A DNA stretch of 38,389 bases. It comes from Parasulfitobacter algicola (GTDB lineage: Bacteria; Pseudomonadota; Alphaproteobacteria; Rhodobacterales; Rhodobacteraceae). Under the pieces are notes generated by a model. It worked only from the letters and a program-made list of their open reading frames with translations. It made no database searches and was not told the DNA's origin. The stretch is from assembly GCF_013315265.1 (NCBI RefSeq), contig NZ_JABUFE010000017.1, forward strand, positions 1-38,389. Reading direction: 5' to 3'. The position numbers and the translations under genes were made by a program. Shown here in pieces: positions 1 through 8,538 of the stretch. Position 1 is the stretch's first letter. Every line of letters starts with the position of its first letter.

Positions 1-148
1 ATAAGCAGTTCATGACAACTGCACTATGGCGCATCGCGACGCCGGTTGAAGCAGGAGCCATCCACCCAATCCCGCATATCTGACACTTGCCCAGGTCTGA
101 AAAGCGTCTGTAATTCAGAATGGCTTTAACCGGTGAGGCGTGACTGCA
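1..148. other. Left edge, no supported gene
   Basis: This stretch lies downstream of the RND pump gene. One plus-strand frame is open from base 3 to a TGA at 81-83 and could be the last 26 codons of a gene that begins outside the window, but 26 codons can stay open by chance and the peptide is not recognisable. No clear hairpin terminator is visible. Confidence 0.3.
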
Positions 149-3100
149 TCACTCTGCCGGGACCTGCGTCGGAGCACTGAGTTTTTGGCGTGTGTCCATC
201 CATTTGCGCAGACTGAAGATGTCGAAATAGATGGCCATTGCGGCGGGCAGGATAAAGATGACCAGCAGTGTGGATGATAGCAGCCCAAACGCGACAGAGG
301 TAACAAGCGGGACCATCGTTTGCGCCTGGGGCGAGGTTTCAAAGACAATTGGTACCAGACCCAGAAATGTGGTGGTTGTTGACAAAAGGATCGCGCGGAA
401 ACGGTGGCTGACGGCCTCGACCACGCCGGTCAGATAATCGTCGTCTTTGGTCTCCAACTCAAAGAATGTCAGGAACAGGATGGCGTTGTTCACCACGATA
501 CCGGCCAGCGATGCAAAGCCCACAAAGCTGGGCATGGCCAGATCAATGCCGACCAGCATGTGGCCCAGCACCACGCCGATGATGGCAAAGGGGATCGACA
601 GCATAACAACGATGGGCAAAGTATAGCTATAGAACTGATAGGCCAGGATTAGATAAACCCCCACCAGCCCCACCATCATGGCAACCAGGATCGAACTTTG
701 GGTTTCCTGGGTTTCTTCGGTCGCACCGCCAATGGTTACGGTGACATTGGGGAAGTCGGATTGCAGTGCGGGGGCATAGTTTGTCATGATGATCTGTGAC
801 AGAGCCCCAGAGGTGATTGCGTTGCGGTCGATGTTACCGATGATCCGCGCGATGGCTTGCCCGTTTTGGCGTGTGATTTGCGGATAGCTTTCGGTGATCA
901 CGATCTGGGCCACTTGCGACAGGGCAGTTTGGCCACCGCTTGGCAGAGTTATGGGATATTGTTCCAGCTGGCTAAGTGTGGGGACGGTATCGCCCAGTTC
1001 AACACGGACCGTCAGGTCGGTGAAACCATCAGTAAAGCTGTCTGTTTCAGATCCCGAAAAGGCCGTGCGTAACTGATTGGACAGGCTTTGCGGGGTCAGC
1101 CCGACCGTATAGCCGAATTCCGTCAGAGACAGCGCAATTTCGGCCTGTCCACTGGTGAAGTCGCGATATCCATCAGTGACATCGGCGCGCCCCATTAGGG
1201 TGCGGTAAAGCTGGGCGGTCGCGCCCTCAAGCTGTTGCAGATCGCGCGAGGCGAGTTTGACATCTAGATCTGATCCCCCTGGCGTTACCGAGGTTTGCGT
1301 GAAACTGGATTGCGACACATCCGGGATTGGGCCCGCTTCTTGTTGCCAGTGCACCAGGACTTCGTTGGCTGTGACGTTGCGCGTTTCGGATGATTGCAGA
1401 TCGACGGTAATGGTAACGGTATGCGGACCGTTCGATTTGACATCACTGTTGGTGGCATAGCGCACCAGAACGCGTTCGACCAGCATATCGCCGTCCTGCG
1501 TGCCCGGCGTTAGCAGGCTGTTGGTGCGATCCAGCGCACTGAGCAGGCGATCCGTCACAGCTTCGGTGCGGGGTAGAGGGGTGCCGGGGGTCAGGGCGAT
1601 ACGGGCTTCGATGGTGTCACCTTCGGTTGTGGGAAAGCCCACTACTTTGACCGTACCTGACGTGATTAGCCCGACAGTTGCGATCAATGCCGAACAGATC
1701 AGGCCCAGTACCAGATATCGCCACGCCACGAACAGGCGGACGATAGGTAGAATATAGGTTTCTTTGACCTTTTCTGTCAGTCGCGGGGCGATGCGTTTTG
1801 CGTTTTTACCGTGATCATCGCTGACATGGCTTAAGTGATTGGGCAGAACCAAAAACGCTTCGACCAGACTGATACCCAGAACGACCAGAAGCACGATTGG
1901 CACCACCTCAAGGATCGATCCCATCTCGCCGGACAGAAACATCAGGGGAGTGAAGACGCAGGCTGTCGTCAGGAACGATGAGATGACGCCCGGCATCACT
2001 TCGGTGGCCCCTTTGATGGACGCATCTTTGACACCCACCTTGCTGCGCCATTTAGCGATGTTGTCCGCGATGACAATACTGTCGTCCATGATCAGACCCA
2101 CCGCCATCAACATCGCAATCAGTGAGATCATGTTGATGGTGATGCCCATACTGGACAGAATGAAAAAGCCCCCCAGAAAGGATACAGGCAAGGCTGCGGA
2201 AATCCAAAAAGCCTCTTTCAAAGAAAAATAAAGGCACATGACCGCAAAGACCAACAAAAGCCCGATGGCGGTGTTGCCAAGAACCAGATTGATGCGATCA
2301 CGGATATTTTCAGTGGAATCATTGGTGATGGTCAGCGCAAAGGGCGCAGGCAAACTGGCGCGTTCTGCGTCAAGCAGCGTTTGAACCTGGGCAAACGCGT
2401 CAATAGCATCATCAGATTTTGTTTTCAGGATCTGGATGATCGCGGCTTTATCACCATCTATCAGGGATTTGATTTCCGGATCAGCGGTCACCAAACGTAC
2501 TTGCCCGATGTCCGATAGCCGCACGAACCCCCCGGCATCATTTTGTACGATCACCAGATTTTCCAGCTCTGTCACAGACCGGCGAATATCGGCATAGCGC
2601 AGGATCACCTCGCGGTCGCGGGTGCGTGCGGTGCCAAGCGGTTGGCGCAGGGAGCGGGCGGTGATAGCATCGCTGACATCCCGTGCAGACAGCCCGTATT
2701 GGCGCAAGGCACGCTGATCAAAGGTGATGCGGTATTCCTGCGCACTGATGCCGGATACCTTGGCGTCAGACACCATCGAAAGGGTTTTCAGGCGGGCGGC
2801 CAACTGGTCGCTATACCGCAGCAGACTTTCAGGATTATCTATGCCCGATATGGCAACCAAAGCAATCTGTTCTTCCTGTGCGGCGATGGATACGGTCGGC
2901 TCTTCGGCATCGTCCGGCAGATTGTTCAGGGCTGAAACCTCGGACAGGATATCGTTATAGAATTGATTGATGTTTCCACCTTCGGCCATGGTCAGCGTGG
3001 CTGACGCGCGCCCTTCGGTGGCAGTACATTCGATGTCGTCCAGACCACTGATCGACCCAAGTGCATCGTCCAGTTCCAAACAGATGTCTTCGTCTACATC

Positions 3101-3265
3101 AATGGCCGACGCCCCTTGATACATCACATCGACCGTCACGCGGGATGCTGAAAATTCAGGGAACGTTTCGCGTTCCATCCCGTTGATGACGGACAGACCC
3201 AAAATGACGGCCGCCAGCATCAGGATATTTGCGGCGTTGGGGTGGCGAACGAAATACTGGATCAT
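149..3265 (-). CDS. RND efflux transporter permease (AcrB/HAE family)
   Basis: This is the inner-membrane proton-driven pump of a tripartite efflux system. At 1038 residues it has the normal length of the family. It begins with a membrane segment (about residues 11-30), then a large periplasmic domain, a membrane block from about 330 that carries the proton-relay pair Asp394-Asp395 in the sequence GLIMDDS, a second periplasmic domain, and a second membrane block near the C-terminus. It is the third gene of a minus-strand operon and starts 4 bases after the stop of the adaptor gene. No outer-membrane TolC-type channel is encoded nearby, so the complex probably borrows one. The substrate cannot be read from the sequence. 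The family call is very safe. Confidence 0.96.
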   Translation of the reverse strand: MIQYFVRHPNAANILMLAAVILGLSVINGMERETFPEFSASRVTVDVMYQGASAIDVDEDICLELDDALGSISGLDDIECTATEGRASATLTMAEGGNINQFYNDILSEVSALNNLPDDAEEPTVSIAAQEEQIALVAISGIDNPESLLRYSDQLAARLKTLSMVSDAKVSGISAQEYRITFDQRALRQYGLSARDVSDAITARSLRQPLGTARTRDREVILRYADIRRSVTELENLVIVQNDAGGFVRLSDIGQVRLVTADPEIKSLIDGDKAAIIQILKTKSDDAIDAFAQVQTLLDAERASLPAPFALTITNDSTENIRDRINLVLGNTAIGLLLVFAVMCLYFSLKEAFWISAALPVSFLGGFFILSSMGITINMISLIAMLMAVGLIMDDSIVIADNIAKWRSKVGVKDASIKGATEVMPGVISSFLTTACVFTPLMFLSGEMGSILEVVPIVLLVVLGISLVEAFLVLPNHLSHVSDDHGKNAKRIAPRLTEKVKETYILPIVRLFVAWRYLVLGLICSALIATVGLITSGTVKVVGFPTTEGDTIEARIALTPGTPLPRTEAVTDRLLSALDRTNSLLTPGTQDGDMLVERVLVRYATNSDVKSNGPHTVTITVDLQSSETRNVTANEVLVHWQQEAGPIPDVSQSSFTQTSVTPGGSDLDVKLASRDLQQLEGATAQLYRTLMGRADVTDGYRDFTSGQAEIALSLTEFGYTVGLTPQSLSNQLRTAFSGSETDSFTDGFTDLTVRVELGDTVPTLSQLEQYPITLPSGGQTALSQVAQIVITESYPQITRQNGQAIARIIGNIDRNAITSGALSQIIMTNYAPALQSDFPNVTVTIGGATEETQETQSSILVAMMVGLVGVYLILAYQFYSYTLPIVVMLSIPFAIIGVVLGHMLVGIDLAMPSFVGFASLAGIVVNNAILFLTFFELETKDDDYLTGVVEAVSHRFRAILLSTTTTFLGLVPIVFETSPQAQTMVPLVTSVAFGLLSSTLLVIFILPAAMAIYFDIFSLRKWMDTRQKLSAPTQVPAE

Positions 3266-3269
3266 CAGA

Positions 3270-4607
3270 TCAGTTCCCGGCCACAGGGGTCAGCGGCATG
3301 CCCAGAACGGCCGGCTGCGGATCGCTGAGAACGATCATGGCGTCGGGTGCGACACCGGTACTGATCACCACGCGGTTTTCGATAATCGATGAAAAGGTAA
3401 CATCATTTCGAAGCAGGGTGTTGTCGGTTGAAACAGTATAGATATAGGTATCCCCCCGTTCATCATAATGAAGGGCGGACCGGGGGATGGTCAGCAAATT
3501 TCCGTTAGCCCGAAGTCGGAACACAACTTCGACAAAGCTGCCGTTATTCAGTGGAGGGCGTCTGTTTTCCCGATCAGGGCGCGTGGGCGATGCCACGCGG
3601 ACGGCGATGCCGATGGTACCTGTTGTGTTGTCGGTCAGCCCGTTGAAGCGAGTGATCTGTGCGGGCCAGACATAGGTGCTGTTGCCGATAGTCTGTCGAA
3701 CCTCAGCCTGAAAACCAAGATCATTCAATGTGTCGATGGCCTGATTACGATCCTGCAGCATCTGAGCCATGTTATCGATCGCTGGAAGGATCGCGCTGAT
3801 CGTGCTGAACAGATCGTTGGGTTGAACGGCAGCCACAACTTCAGAGGCGGACACATCATGTAATTCGATCATTTGATCACCAGGGCGAATATATTCGCCG
3901 ACTGCCAGATCTTGATCAGCAACGCGACCATGAAATGGGGCTTGAATGACGGTGTTGTCCAGATTGCGCTGGGCTTCCTCTAGCTCGACCTCGCGGGTTT
4001 GGATGTTGGATTGCACCGCAATGCGCTGTACCGGGATCAGCGCCAGTTGGTTGGACAAATCCAGCACTTGCCGCTGTTGGTTCAAAAGTTCACGATTGGC
4101 CTGTTCCAGCGTTGCCTGTGCTGCGGCTCCACGAGCCACAAGGCTTTGATTTCGTTCAAATTCATTTTGCAGGAAAACTTCGATTTCCTGTTCCAACTTC
4201 AGCTGCGCGCGGGTGTTTTCCTGTTGTGCGTTCAACTCATCCAGATCAGCTTGCGCGGTTTGCAGATTAGCCCGTGCTTTGGCCAGAGCGATTTCGTAAT
4301 TACGGGGGTCGATCTTGATCAAGTCGGTGTTGGCGGGAACAACATTGCCAATGGCCAGATCGTCACGCAGAAAGATGATCCGCCCGTCGACCTGGCTGAT
4401 GGATTGCCATGTACGTACCGGTTCAACCCGACCATAGCCGGATATTGCAATATCAATCGGATCTGTGTTTGGGACGGTGACACGCACGGGCATGGGCGTT
4501 GGTGGGGGTGTCTGTGCGTTCGGTCGATCAGATTGCCGCATTTGCACCGCAAAAACAGCTGCCCCGATCCCGATGGCGGGAATAAACAAAAGAATGCGCC
4601 AGTTCAT
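3270..4607 (-). CDS. RND efflux periplasmic adaptor subunit (MFP/HlyD family)
   Basis: This protein bridges the RND pump and an outer-membrane channel. Of its 445 residues, 4-22 form a membrane anchor. A proline-rich linker follows, then a first half of the lipoyl domain near 60-100, a long helical hairpin with strong coiled-coil character (about 105-215, rich in Gln, Glu, Leu and Ala), the second lipoyl half (motif VIQAPFHGRV) and a beta-barrel domain. The start codon overlaps the stop of the tetR gene (TAATG), so the two are translationally coupled, and the RND gene follows after 4 bases. Regulation by the neighbouring TetR protein is inferred from this order. Confidence 0.95.
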   Translation of the reverse strand: MNWRILLFIPAIGIGAAVFAVQMRQSDRPNAQTPPPTPMPVRVTVPNTDPIDIAISGYGRVEPVRTWQSISQVDGRIIFLRDDLAIGNVVPANTDLIKIDPRNYEIALAKARANLQTAQADLDELNAQQENTRAQLKLEQEIEVFLQNEFERNQSLVARGAAAQATLEQANRELLNQQRQVLDLSNQLALIPVQRIAVQSNIQTREVELEEAQRNLDNTVIQAPFHGRVADQDLAVGEYIRPGDQMIELHDVSASEVVAAVQPNDLFSTISAILPAIDNMAQMLQDRNQAIDTLNDLGFQAEVRQTIGNSTYVWPAQITRFNGLTDNTTGTIGIAVRVASPTRPDRENRRPPLNNGSFVEVVFRLRANGNLLTIPRSALHYDERGDTYIYTVSTDNTLLRNDVTFSSIIENRVVISTGVAPDAMIVLSDPQPAVLGMPLTPVAGN

Positions 4608-5287
4608 TATTGCTCCGATACGGACTGTGATTTGGGGGTGGGGTCCAGCCAGAACGCGTCCAACATCAGGGCCAACTGCTGTTCGCCATAATCAGACCAG
4701 TTCATAGCTGTTTCGATCAAAGGTTGGGCCATGCACAAAAAGATGCTTTGGCCCATCATGATCAGTGTTTTGATTTTGCAGGCGTCACTATCGGCGGGCA
4801 GGTCAGTCACCCGCGATACCAATTGCGCCATCAGTTGGAAATGCGATGAAAACGCTAGTTCGAATAAGATGCTGATATCGAAATCATCCGAAAACACCTC
4901 GCGTAGGAAGAACCGTTGAATATGGCTGCCTTGTTCATCCGTGGTCATATGCCGAATGTTGGCGATCATGATATCGCGCAGAGTGGATTTTGCGGTGTCT
5001 GCCGACATTCGTGAAATCTGATCGGGGCTAAGCTGTTTCAGCTTTTCGCCCGGCCCACGGGTGTTCATTATTGCAGCAAAGGTACGCGCGGTTTCGACCC
5101 TTAGATTATCCTTGGACCCAAAGTGATAGTTTATGGCCGCGATATTTGCGCCGCTTTCCTGTGCCAGATCACGCATTGTGGTATTCTGAAAGCCTTTGCT
5201 TCCAAACAATCGGATCGCAGAGGTCAGCAATGCGTTTCGTGTGCGCTCGGTGCGGGGATCATCAATTTTACGCGCTTGCTGGGCCAT
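4607..5287 (-). CDS. TetR/AcrR family transcriptional regulator of the efflux operon
   Basis: The 226-residue protein has an N-terminal TetR helix-turn-helix at about residues 14-62, including the typical TMRDLAQESG and AINYHFGSK segments. The rest is a helical ligand and dimer domain. An AAGGA ribosome site lies 8 bases before the ATG, which supports this start. It is the first gene of the operon with the adaptor and pump, and a palindrome of TCAAAC half-sites lies 20-56 bases upstream. The likely role is a repressor of its own operon, released by a pump substrate. That role is inferred from family and position. Confidence 0.93.
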   Translation of the reverse strand: MAQQARKIDDPRTERTRNALLTSAIRLFGSKGFQNTTMRDLAQESGANIAAINYHFGSKDNLRVETARTFAAIMNTRGPGEKLKQLSPDQISRMSADTAKSTLRDIMIANIRHMTTDEQGSHIQRFFLREVFSDDFDISILFELAFSSHFQLMAQLVSRVTDLPADSDACKIKTLIMMGQSIFLCMAQPLIETAMNWSDYGEQQLALMLDAFWLDPTPKSQSVSEQ

Positions 5288-5308
5288 ACTGGCAATTCCT
5301 TGCTGGAT

Positions 5309-5343
5309 ATTTCAAACACGTATATCAAACGCTTGTTTGAAAT
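5309..5343. promoter_or_regulatory. Putative TetR operator
   Basis: A perfect 16-bp element, TCAAACGCTTGTTTGA (5325-5340), is built of two inverted TCAAAC half-sites around GCTT. A third TCAAAC copy lies 13 bases to the left (5312-5317), so the outer arms ATTTCAAAC (5309-5317) and GTTTGAAAT (5335-5343) also pair. It lies between the divergent tetR (start 5287) and small ORF (start 5388), the expected place for an autoregulatory operator. A TATAGT hexamer at 5354-5359 could be the -10 box of the rightward gene. Confidence 0.6.
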
Positions 5344-5387
5344 CAAGGCTTGGTATAGTGTTAATTTGCAAAAGAAAGAGATTTGCC

Positions 5388-5747
5388 ATGAAAAATGATA
5401 TTAAGCTTTTATTATTAGCATGTTGCATTCTGTTTGGGATCAGCAGCAAAGCCATTTTGTCAGATCATCAATTGCTGACCGGCCAGCAACTTCGTGATGA
5501 AATTATTGGACATACGTTTCACGCGACCCGCGGAGATCAGGTTGTGCAGGTACGATTTTTCGACAATGGAACTGTGAACTTGATGACACCACAGCATATT
5601 GCAGCCAATGGAAAGTGGTCCATTCGGGGTAATGAAATCTGTACAACGGGCCTGCGCAAAACAGATAGCGATTGTGCGACATTGGAACGTATCACACAGC
5701 GTGTTTACCGCACATCACATGGGTTTTTAGTGTCTGTCGTCAACTGA
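5388..5747 (+). CDS. Small secreted protein, function unknown
   Basis: I do not recognise a family for this 119-residue protein. The N-terminus is a signal peptide (Lys-rich start, hydrophobic residues 7-19, probable cleavage after Ser-Lys-Ala near 22). The mature part has about 97 residues with a GQQLRDEIIGHTF segment, a short beta-rich core (VVQVRFFDNGTVNLM) and two cysteines (in EICTTG and SDCATL) that could form a disulfide. The frame is open further upstream, but the ATG at 5388 begins the signal peptide and lies after a purine-rich stretch (AAAGAAAGAG). It is divergent from tetR and shares its operator region, so joint control with the efflux operon is plausible. A strong terminator follows. 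Confidence 0.75.
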   Translation: MKNDIKLLLLACCILFGISSKAILSDHQLLTGQQLRDEIIGHTFHATRGDQVVQVRFFDNGTVNLMTPQHIAANGKWSIRGNEICTTGLRKTDSDCATLERITQRVYRTSHGFLVSVVN

Positions 5748-5755
5748 TTGATCAG

Positions 5756-5794
5756 AAAAAAAGCCCCGGCGCATGGTGCACACGGGGCTTTTGC
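5756..5794. terminator. Bidirectional rho-independent terminator
   Basis: The arms AAAAGCCCCG (5759-5768) and CGGGGCTTTT (5783-5792) pair perfectly around a 14-base loop. The A-run on the left and T-run on the right make it usable by both the small secreted protein gene (+) and chrR (-), which converge here. Confidence 0.88.
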
Positions 5795-5811
5795 TGCAAA
5801 TATCGTGAAAA

Positions 5812-6465
5812 TCAAATACGCAGGAACGGTTGTGCGATGCGTGGCACCAAACCATTGAACCTGAGACGTGCGTCGGTTGCGGCCAAACAGATACAGGCCT
5901 GATCCCCCACGGCAACTGGTGTATGTTCCATATCCTGATCTGCAATTTCTATGTCACCAACACCGAAACGGTCGCTTTCGTCCTGAAACGCACCCTGAAG
6001 GACAAGCGTCAGTTCGGTCCCGTTGTGACCGTGATCCGGCATTGCACTGCCTGCGGGAATGTAAAGCAGACGCACGGTGGCTTGTTTGCTGGTCCGCAAT
6101 ATTGCTTGCTTCACGCCCATGCCAACACTGCGCCAGCGCACATCATCAAGACCACCACCGACATAATCCTGCAAAGGTTGCGGCAAGACTGAACATTCTG
6201 ACACTTTCGGTGCCATTCTGATCTGATCCTTGGGACCAGTGCTGATCAGCTTTAATGTTGCATCAAGGCTATCATCATGCATCTGGACCGTGTCACCATT
6301 GTCCAGCATTGCCCCACCCACAGCATCAAAGCTGTGCATGCGTGCGCGACAATCATCACACATGGAAATATGCGTGGCAACAATCAGATTGAATGCCTCG
6401 GGCAGGGTGCCTGCGGAATAAGCCATCAGCAGGCTGTCGTTCAAATGATGTTTAATCTGTGACAT
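5812..6465 (-). CDS. chrR: ChrR-type zinc anti-sigma factor with cupin domain
   Basis: ChrR binds and silences the RpoE sigma factor and releases it on singlet oxygen or similar stress. The N-terminal anti-sigma domain has the zinc motif: His7 and then HxxxCxxC with His32, Cys36 and Cys39, one position shifted from the Rhodobacter sphaeroides ligands His6, His31, Cys35, Cys38. The C-terminal cupin carries a second metal site, His145, His147, Glu151 and His181, matching the HxHxxxE pattern of ChrR. Its length of 217 residues is normal. It lies 9 bases after the sigma gene in the same transcript. The family and role are well supported. Confidence 0.94.
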   Translation of the reverse strand: MSQIKHHLNDSLLMAYSAGTLPEAFNLIVATHISMCDDCRARMHSFDAVGGAMLDNGDTVQMHDDSLDATLKLISTGPKDQIRMAPKVSECSVLPQPLQDYVGGGLDDVRWRSVGMGVKQAILRTSKQATVRLLYIPAGSAMPDHGHNGTELTLVLQGAFQDESDRFGVGDIEIADQDMEHTPVAVGDQACICLAATDARLRFNGLVPRIAQPFLRI

Positions 6466-6474
6466 ATCTCTACT

Positions 6475-7137
6475 TTACTTCATTGCGTGGCGCATGCGTT
6501 CCAACGCCAACCTAATCCGCGATTTGATCGTGCCCAGGGGCAATCCGGTCTGTTCAGCAATTTCGCTGTGCGACAAATCGCCAAAGTAGGCCCGTTCGAT
6601 CAATTCTCTTTGCTTTTCAGGCAAACCCGCAAGGGCAATGCCCAGTTGTTCTGTTTCTTGTTGCAAGACGACGACATCTTCCTGATCTGGTTCCGCTTCA
6701 GGACCCCAAGTCAGATCTTCGGGTTCAGGGCGGCGCTGTTTACGCAGCGCATCGATCTTTCTGTTTCGTGCGATCGTAAAGATCCATGTCGAAACTGACG
6801 CCCGCGTCGGGTCAAAAAGATCAGCCTTATGCCAAAGCGTTGCCATTGCTTCTTGCGTTACTTCCTCTGCCAAGGGCTCGGATGCCCCTGATTTCATCAA
6901 AAACGATTTCACGCGCGGCGCAAAATGCTGGAACAGGGCCGCGAATGCCGCCTGATCCTTGGTTTCACGGATGCGGATCATCTCCGGCACCCAGTCTTGT
7001 CGTGTCTTTTCGATAACTGCCACAGAATGCGTCCTGTTGTTGCAGACCATATCGCCCGCCCGACCATTGTATGGTACGTTTAAAACAGATGCATCATTTT
7101 CTTCGAATGACAGATTTTCAGTCAACATAATGCTCAT
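6475..7137 (-). CDS. rpoE: RNA polymerase ECF sigma factor RpoE (ECF11 type)
   Basis: This is an alternative sigma factor for the singlet-oxygen response in this bacterial group. Region 2 lies at about residues 62-130 (with EEVTQEAMATLWHK and STWIFTIARNRKIDALRK) and region 4 at about 165-218 (LPEKQRELIERAYF, SHSEIAEQTGLPLGTIKSR). The ATG at 7137 gives 220 residues, about 40 more than usual. This ATG lies inside the -10 box of a likely sigma-E promoter (7133-7162), so the real start may be Met30 at 7050, giving 191 residues. chrR follows after 9 bases. Autoregulation is inferred from the promoter. Confidence 0.93.
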   Translation of the reverse strand: MSIMLTENLSFEENDASVLNVPYNGRAGDMVCNNRTHSVAVIEKTRQDWVPEMIRIRETKDQAAFAALFQHFAPRVKSFLMKSGASEPLAEEVTQEAMATLWHKADLFDPTRASVSTWIFTIARNRKIDALRKQRRPEPEDLTWGPEAEPDQEDVVVLQQETEQLGIALAGLPEKQRELIERAYFGDLSHSEIAEQTGLPLGTIKSRIRLALERMRHAMK

Positions 7138-7162
7138 ACGCGGGCTCTTGGCTTTTGGATCA
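7133..7162 (-). promoter_or_regulatory. Putative sigma-E (ECF11) promoter of rpoE-chrR
   Basis: On the minus strand TGATCC (7157-7162) is followed after exactly 18 bases by TATGAG (7133-7138). TGATCC is the -35 element I recall for the RpoE promoters of Rhodobacter sphaeroides. The same layout occurs on the other strand at 7188-7217. The expected transcription start falls near 7126, inside the nominal rpoE reading frame. Confidence 0.65.
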
Positions 7163-7187
7163 CAAGATAAAATAACTTTTTTCGTTC

Positions 7188-7217
7188 TAATCCGGTTCTG
7201 TTTGCCCCACGTATGAG
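7188..7217 (+). promoter_or_regulatory. Putative sigma-E (ECF11) promoter of the FAD-oxidoreductase operon
   Basis: TAATCC (7188-7193), 18 bases, then TATGAG (7212-7217), matching the spacing and -10 box of the rpoE promoter on the other strand and differing by one base in the -35 box. The transcript would begin near 7224, with a GGAG ribosome site at 7240-7243 and the ATG at 7252. Confidence 0.65.
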
Positions 7218-7251
7218 GTCAGACAAAGACAAAAACATCGGAGCAGACTGA

Positions 7252-8538
7252 ATGCCATTTGAAACGATTGTGACGGCCCCCAAGCGTATTGCAGTGATCG
7301 GCGCGGGAATTTCAGGAATGGGCGCGGCTTACATGTTGTCGCAAAATCACAATGTGGCTCTGTTTGAGGCCGAAAATCGTTTGGGTGGCCACGCGCGCAC
7401 CAAAATGGCGAATGGCGTGGCGGTGGATACCGGTTTTATTGTCTTTAACTACGCCAATTATCCGCACATGGCGCACTTGTTCGAAGAGCTGAATGTGCCT
7501 GTTGTCGAAAGCAACATGAGTTTCGGGGCCTCGATCGCCGGGGGCAAGCTGGAATACGGCTTGGCAAACTTGGGTGCCGTTTTTGCGCAGCGTCGCAACA
7601 TAGCAAATCCGAAATATCTGCGAATGCTGCGCGATATTTTCCGCTTTAATGCCAAGGCGTTGGAATTGGCACGCGGCAGTGACATGACAATTGGCCAGTT
7701 TCTGGATGCTTTGGGCACAGGCGATTATTTCCGTGATTATTATCTGTTGCCGCTATCCGGCGCGATCTGGTCGACGCCGGTGGAAAAGATCATGGATTTC
7801 CCTGCACATGCCATGATTGAGTTTTTTGAAAATCATGCACTGCTGCATCACACAGGCCAGCACCAATGGTTCACTGTTCAGGGTGGATCGATTCAATATG
7901 TCACACGGCTTGGCAATGCGATGCGCCAGCGCGGTGTTGATATTCGCCTTGGTGCGCCAATCGACAGCGTTCAGCGCGACAGCGCCGGTGTACATGTCAA
8001 AGCCACCGGGGCCGAGGCCGAGGTGTTCGACGAAGTGGTCTTTGCCACCCATTCTGACGACACGCTGCGCTTGTTGTCTGACCCCAGTAAGGCCGAAGCT
8101 GATCTGTTGGGGGCCGTAAAATATCAACCCAATGACATCGTATTGCACTCTGATCCGTCGATCATGCCAAAGCGGCGCAAGGTCTGGTCATCGTGGAATT
8201 ATACCGAAGCTGCCGACAAGCAGATGGACCGCATCGATCTGACCTATTGGATGAATTGCCTTCAGCCCTTGCCCAAGGAACAGGATTTCTTTGTCACTTT
8301 GAATACCACACGACCCATCCGCGACGATCTGATCTGGGATACGGTCACTTTACGCCATCCGGTCTATGATAAGGGCGCAATCGCAGCGCAGAAAGGTATC
8401 AGTGCGATTAATGGCATCAATCGCACTTGGTTCTGTGGGGCATGGATGAAAAACGGATTTCACGAAGACGGGCTGTCCAGCGCTGTGGATGTGGTGCGCA
8501 AGTTGGATGCGCCGCAGGTGGCAGTGGCGGCTGAATGA
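7252..8538 (+). CDS. FAD/NAD(P)-binding amine-oxidase-like oxidoreductase (COG2907)
   Basis: The 428-residue protein opens with an FAD-binding Rossmann motif GAGISG (17-22), a Glu that would bind the ribose (LFEAENRLGGHA) and the rest of a flavin amine-oxidase fold. It ends with the WFCGAWMKNGFHEDGLSSA segment, where FAD contacts the C-terminal part. Members of this family sit with DUF1365 and cyclopropane-synthase-like proteins. In Rhodobacter sphaeroides the matching gene is, as I recall, RSP1091 of the RpoE regulon, and has been tied to furan fatty acid formation. It is the first gene of a five-gene operon with a likely sigma-E promoter and overlaps the next gene by 4 bases (ATGA). The exact reaction is not shown by the sequence. 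Confidence 0.9.
   Translation: MPFETIVTAPKRIAVIGAGISGMGAAYMLSQNHNVALFEAENRLGGHARTKMANGVAVDTGFIVFNYANYPHMAHLFEELNVPVVESNMSFGASIAGGKLEYGLANLGAVFAQRRNIANPKYLRMLRDIFRFNAKALELARGSDMTIGQFLDALGTGDYFRDYYLLPLSGAIWSTPVEKIMDFPAHAMIEFFENHALLHHTGQHQWFTVQGGSIQYVTRLGNAMRQRGVDIRLGAPIDSVQRDSAGVHVKATGAEAEVFDEVVFATHSDDTLRLLSDPSKAEADLLGAVKYQPNDIVLHSDPSIMPKRRKVWSSWNYTEAADKQMDRIDLTYWMNCLQPLPKEQDFFVTLNTTRPIRDDLIWDTVTLRHPVYDKGAIAAQKGISAINGINRTWFCGAWMKNGFHEDGLSSAVDVVRKLDAPQVAVAAE

Noticed and set aside
149-3265. Many plus-strand open frames of 60-130 codons opposite the RND gene
   Set aside because: They are antisense to a strongly conserved gene, lack ribosome sites and show no domain likeness.
3999-4691. A 230-codon plus-strand frame opposite the adaptor gene
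   Set aside because: The opposite strand encodes a clear adaptor with a coiled coil. The plus-strand product is rich in Cys, His and Gln with no domain, as expected for a shadow of that gene.
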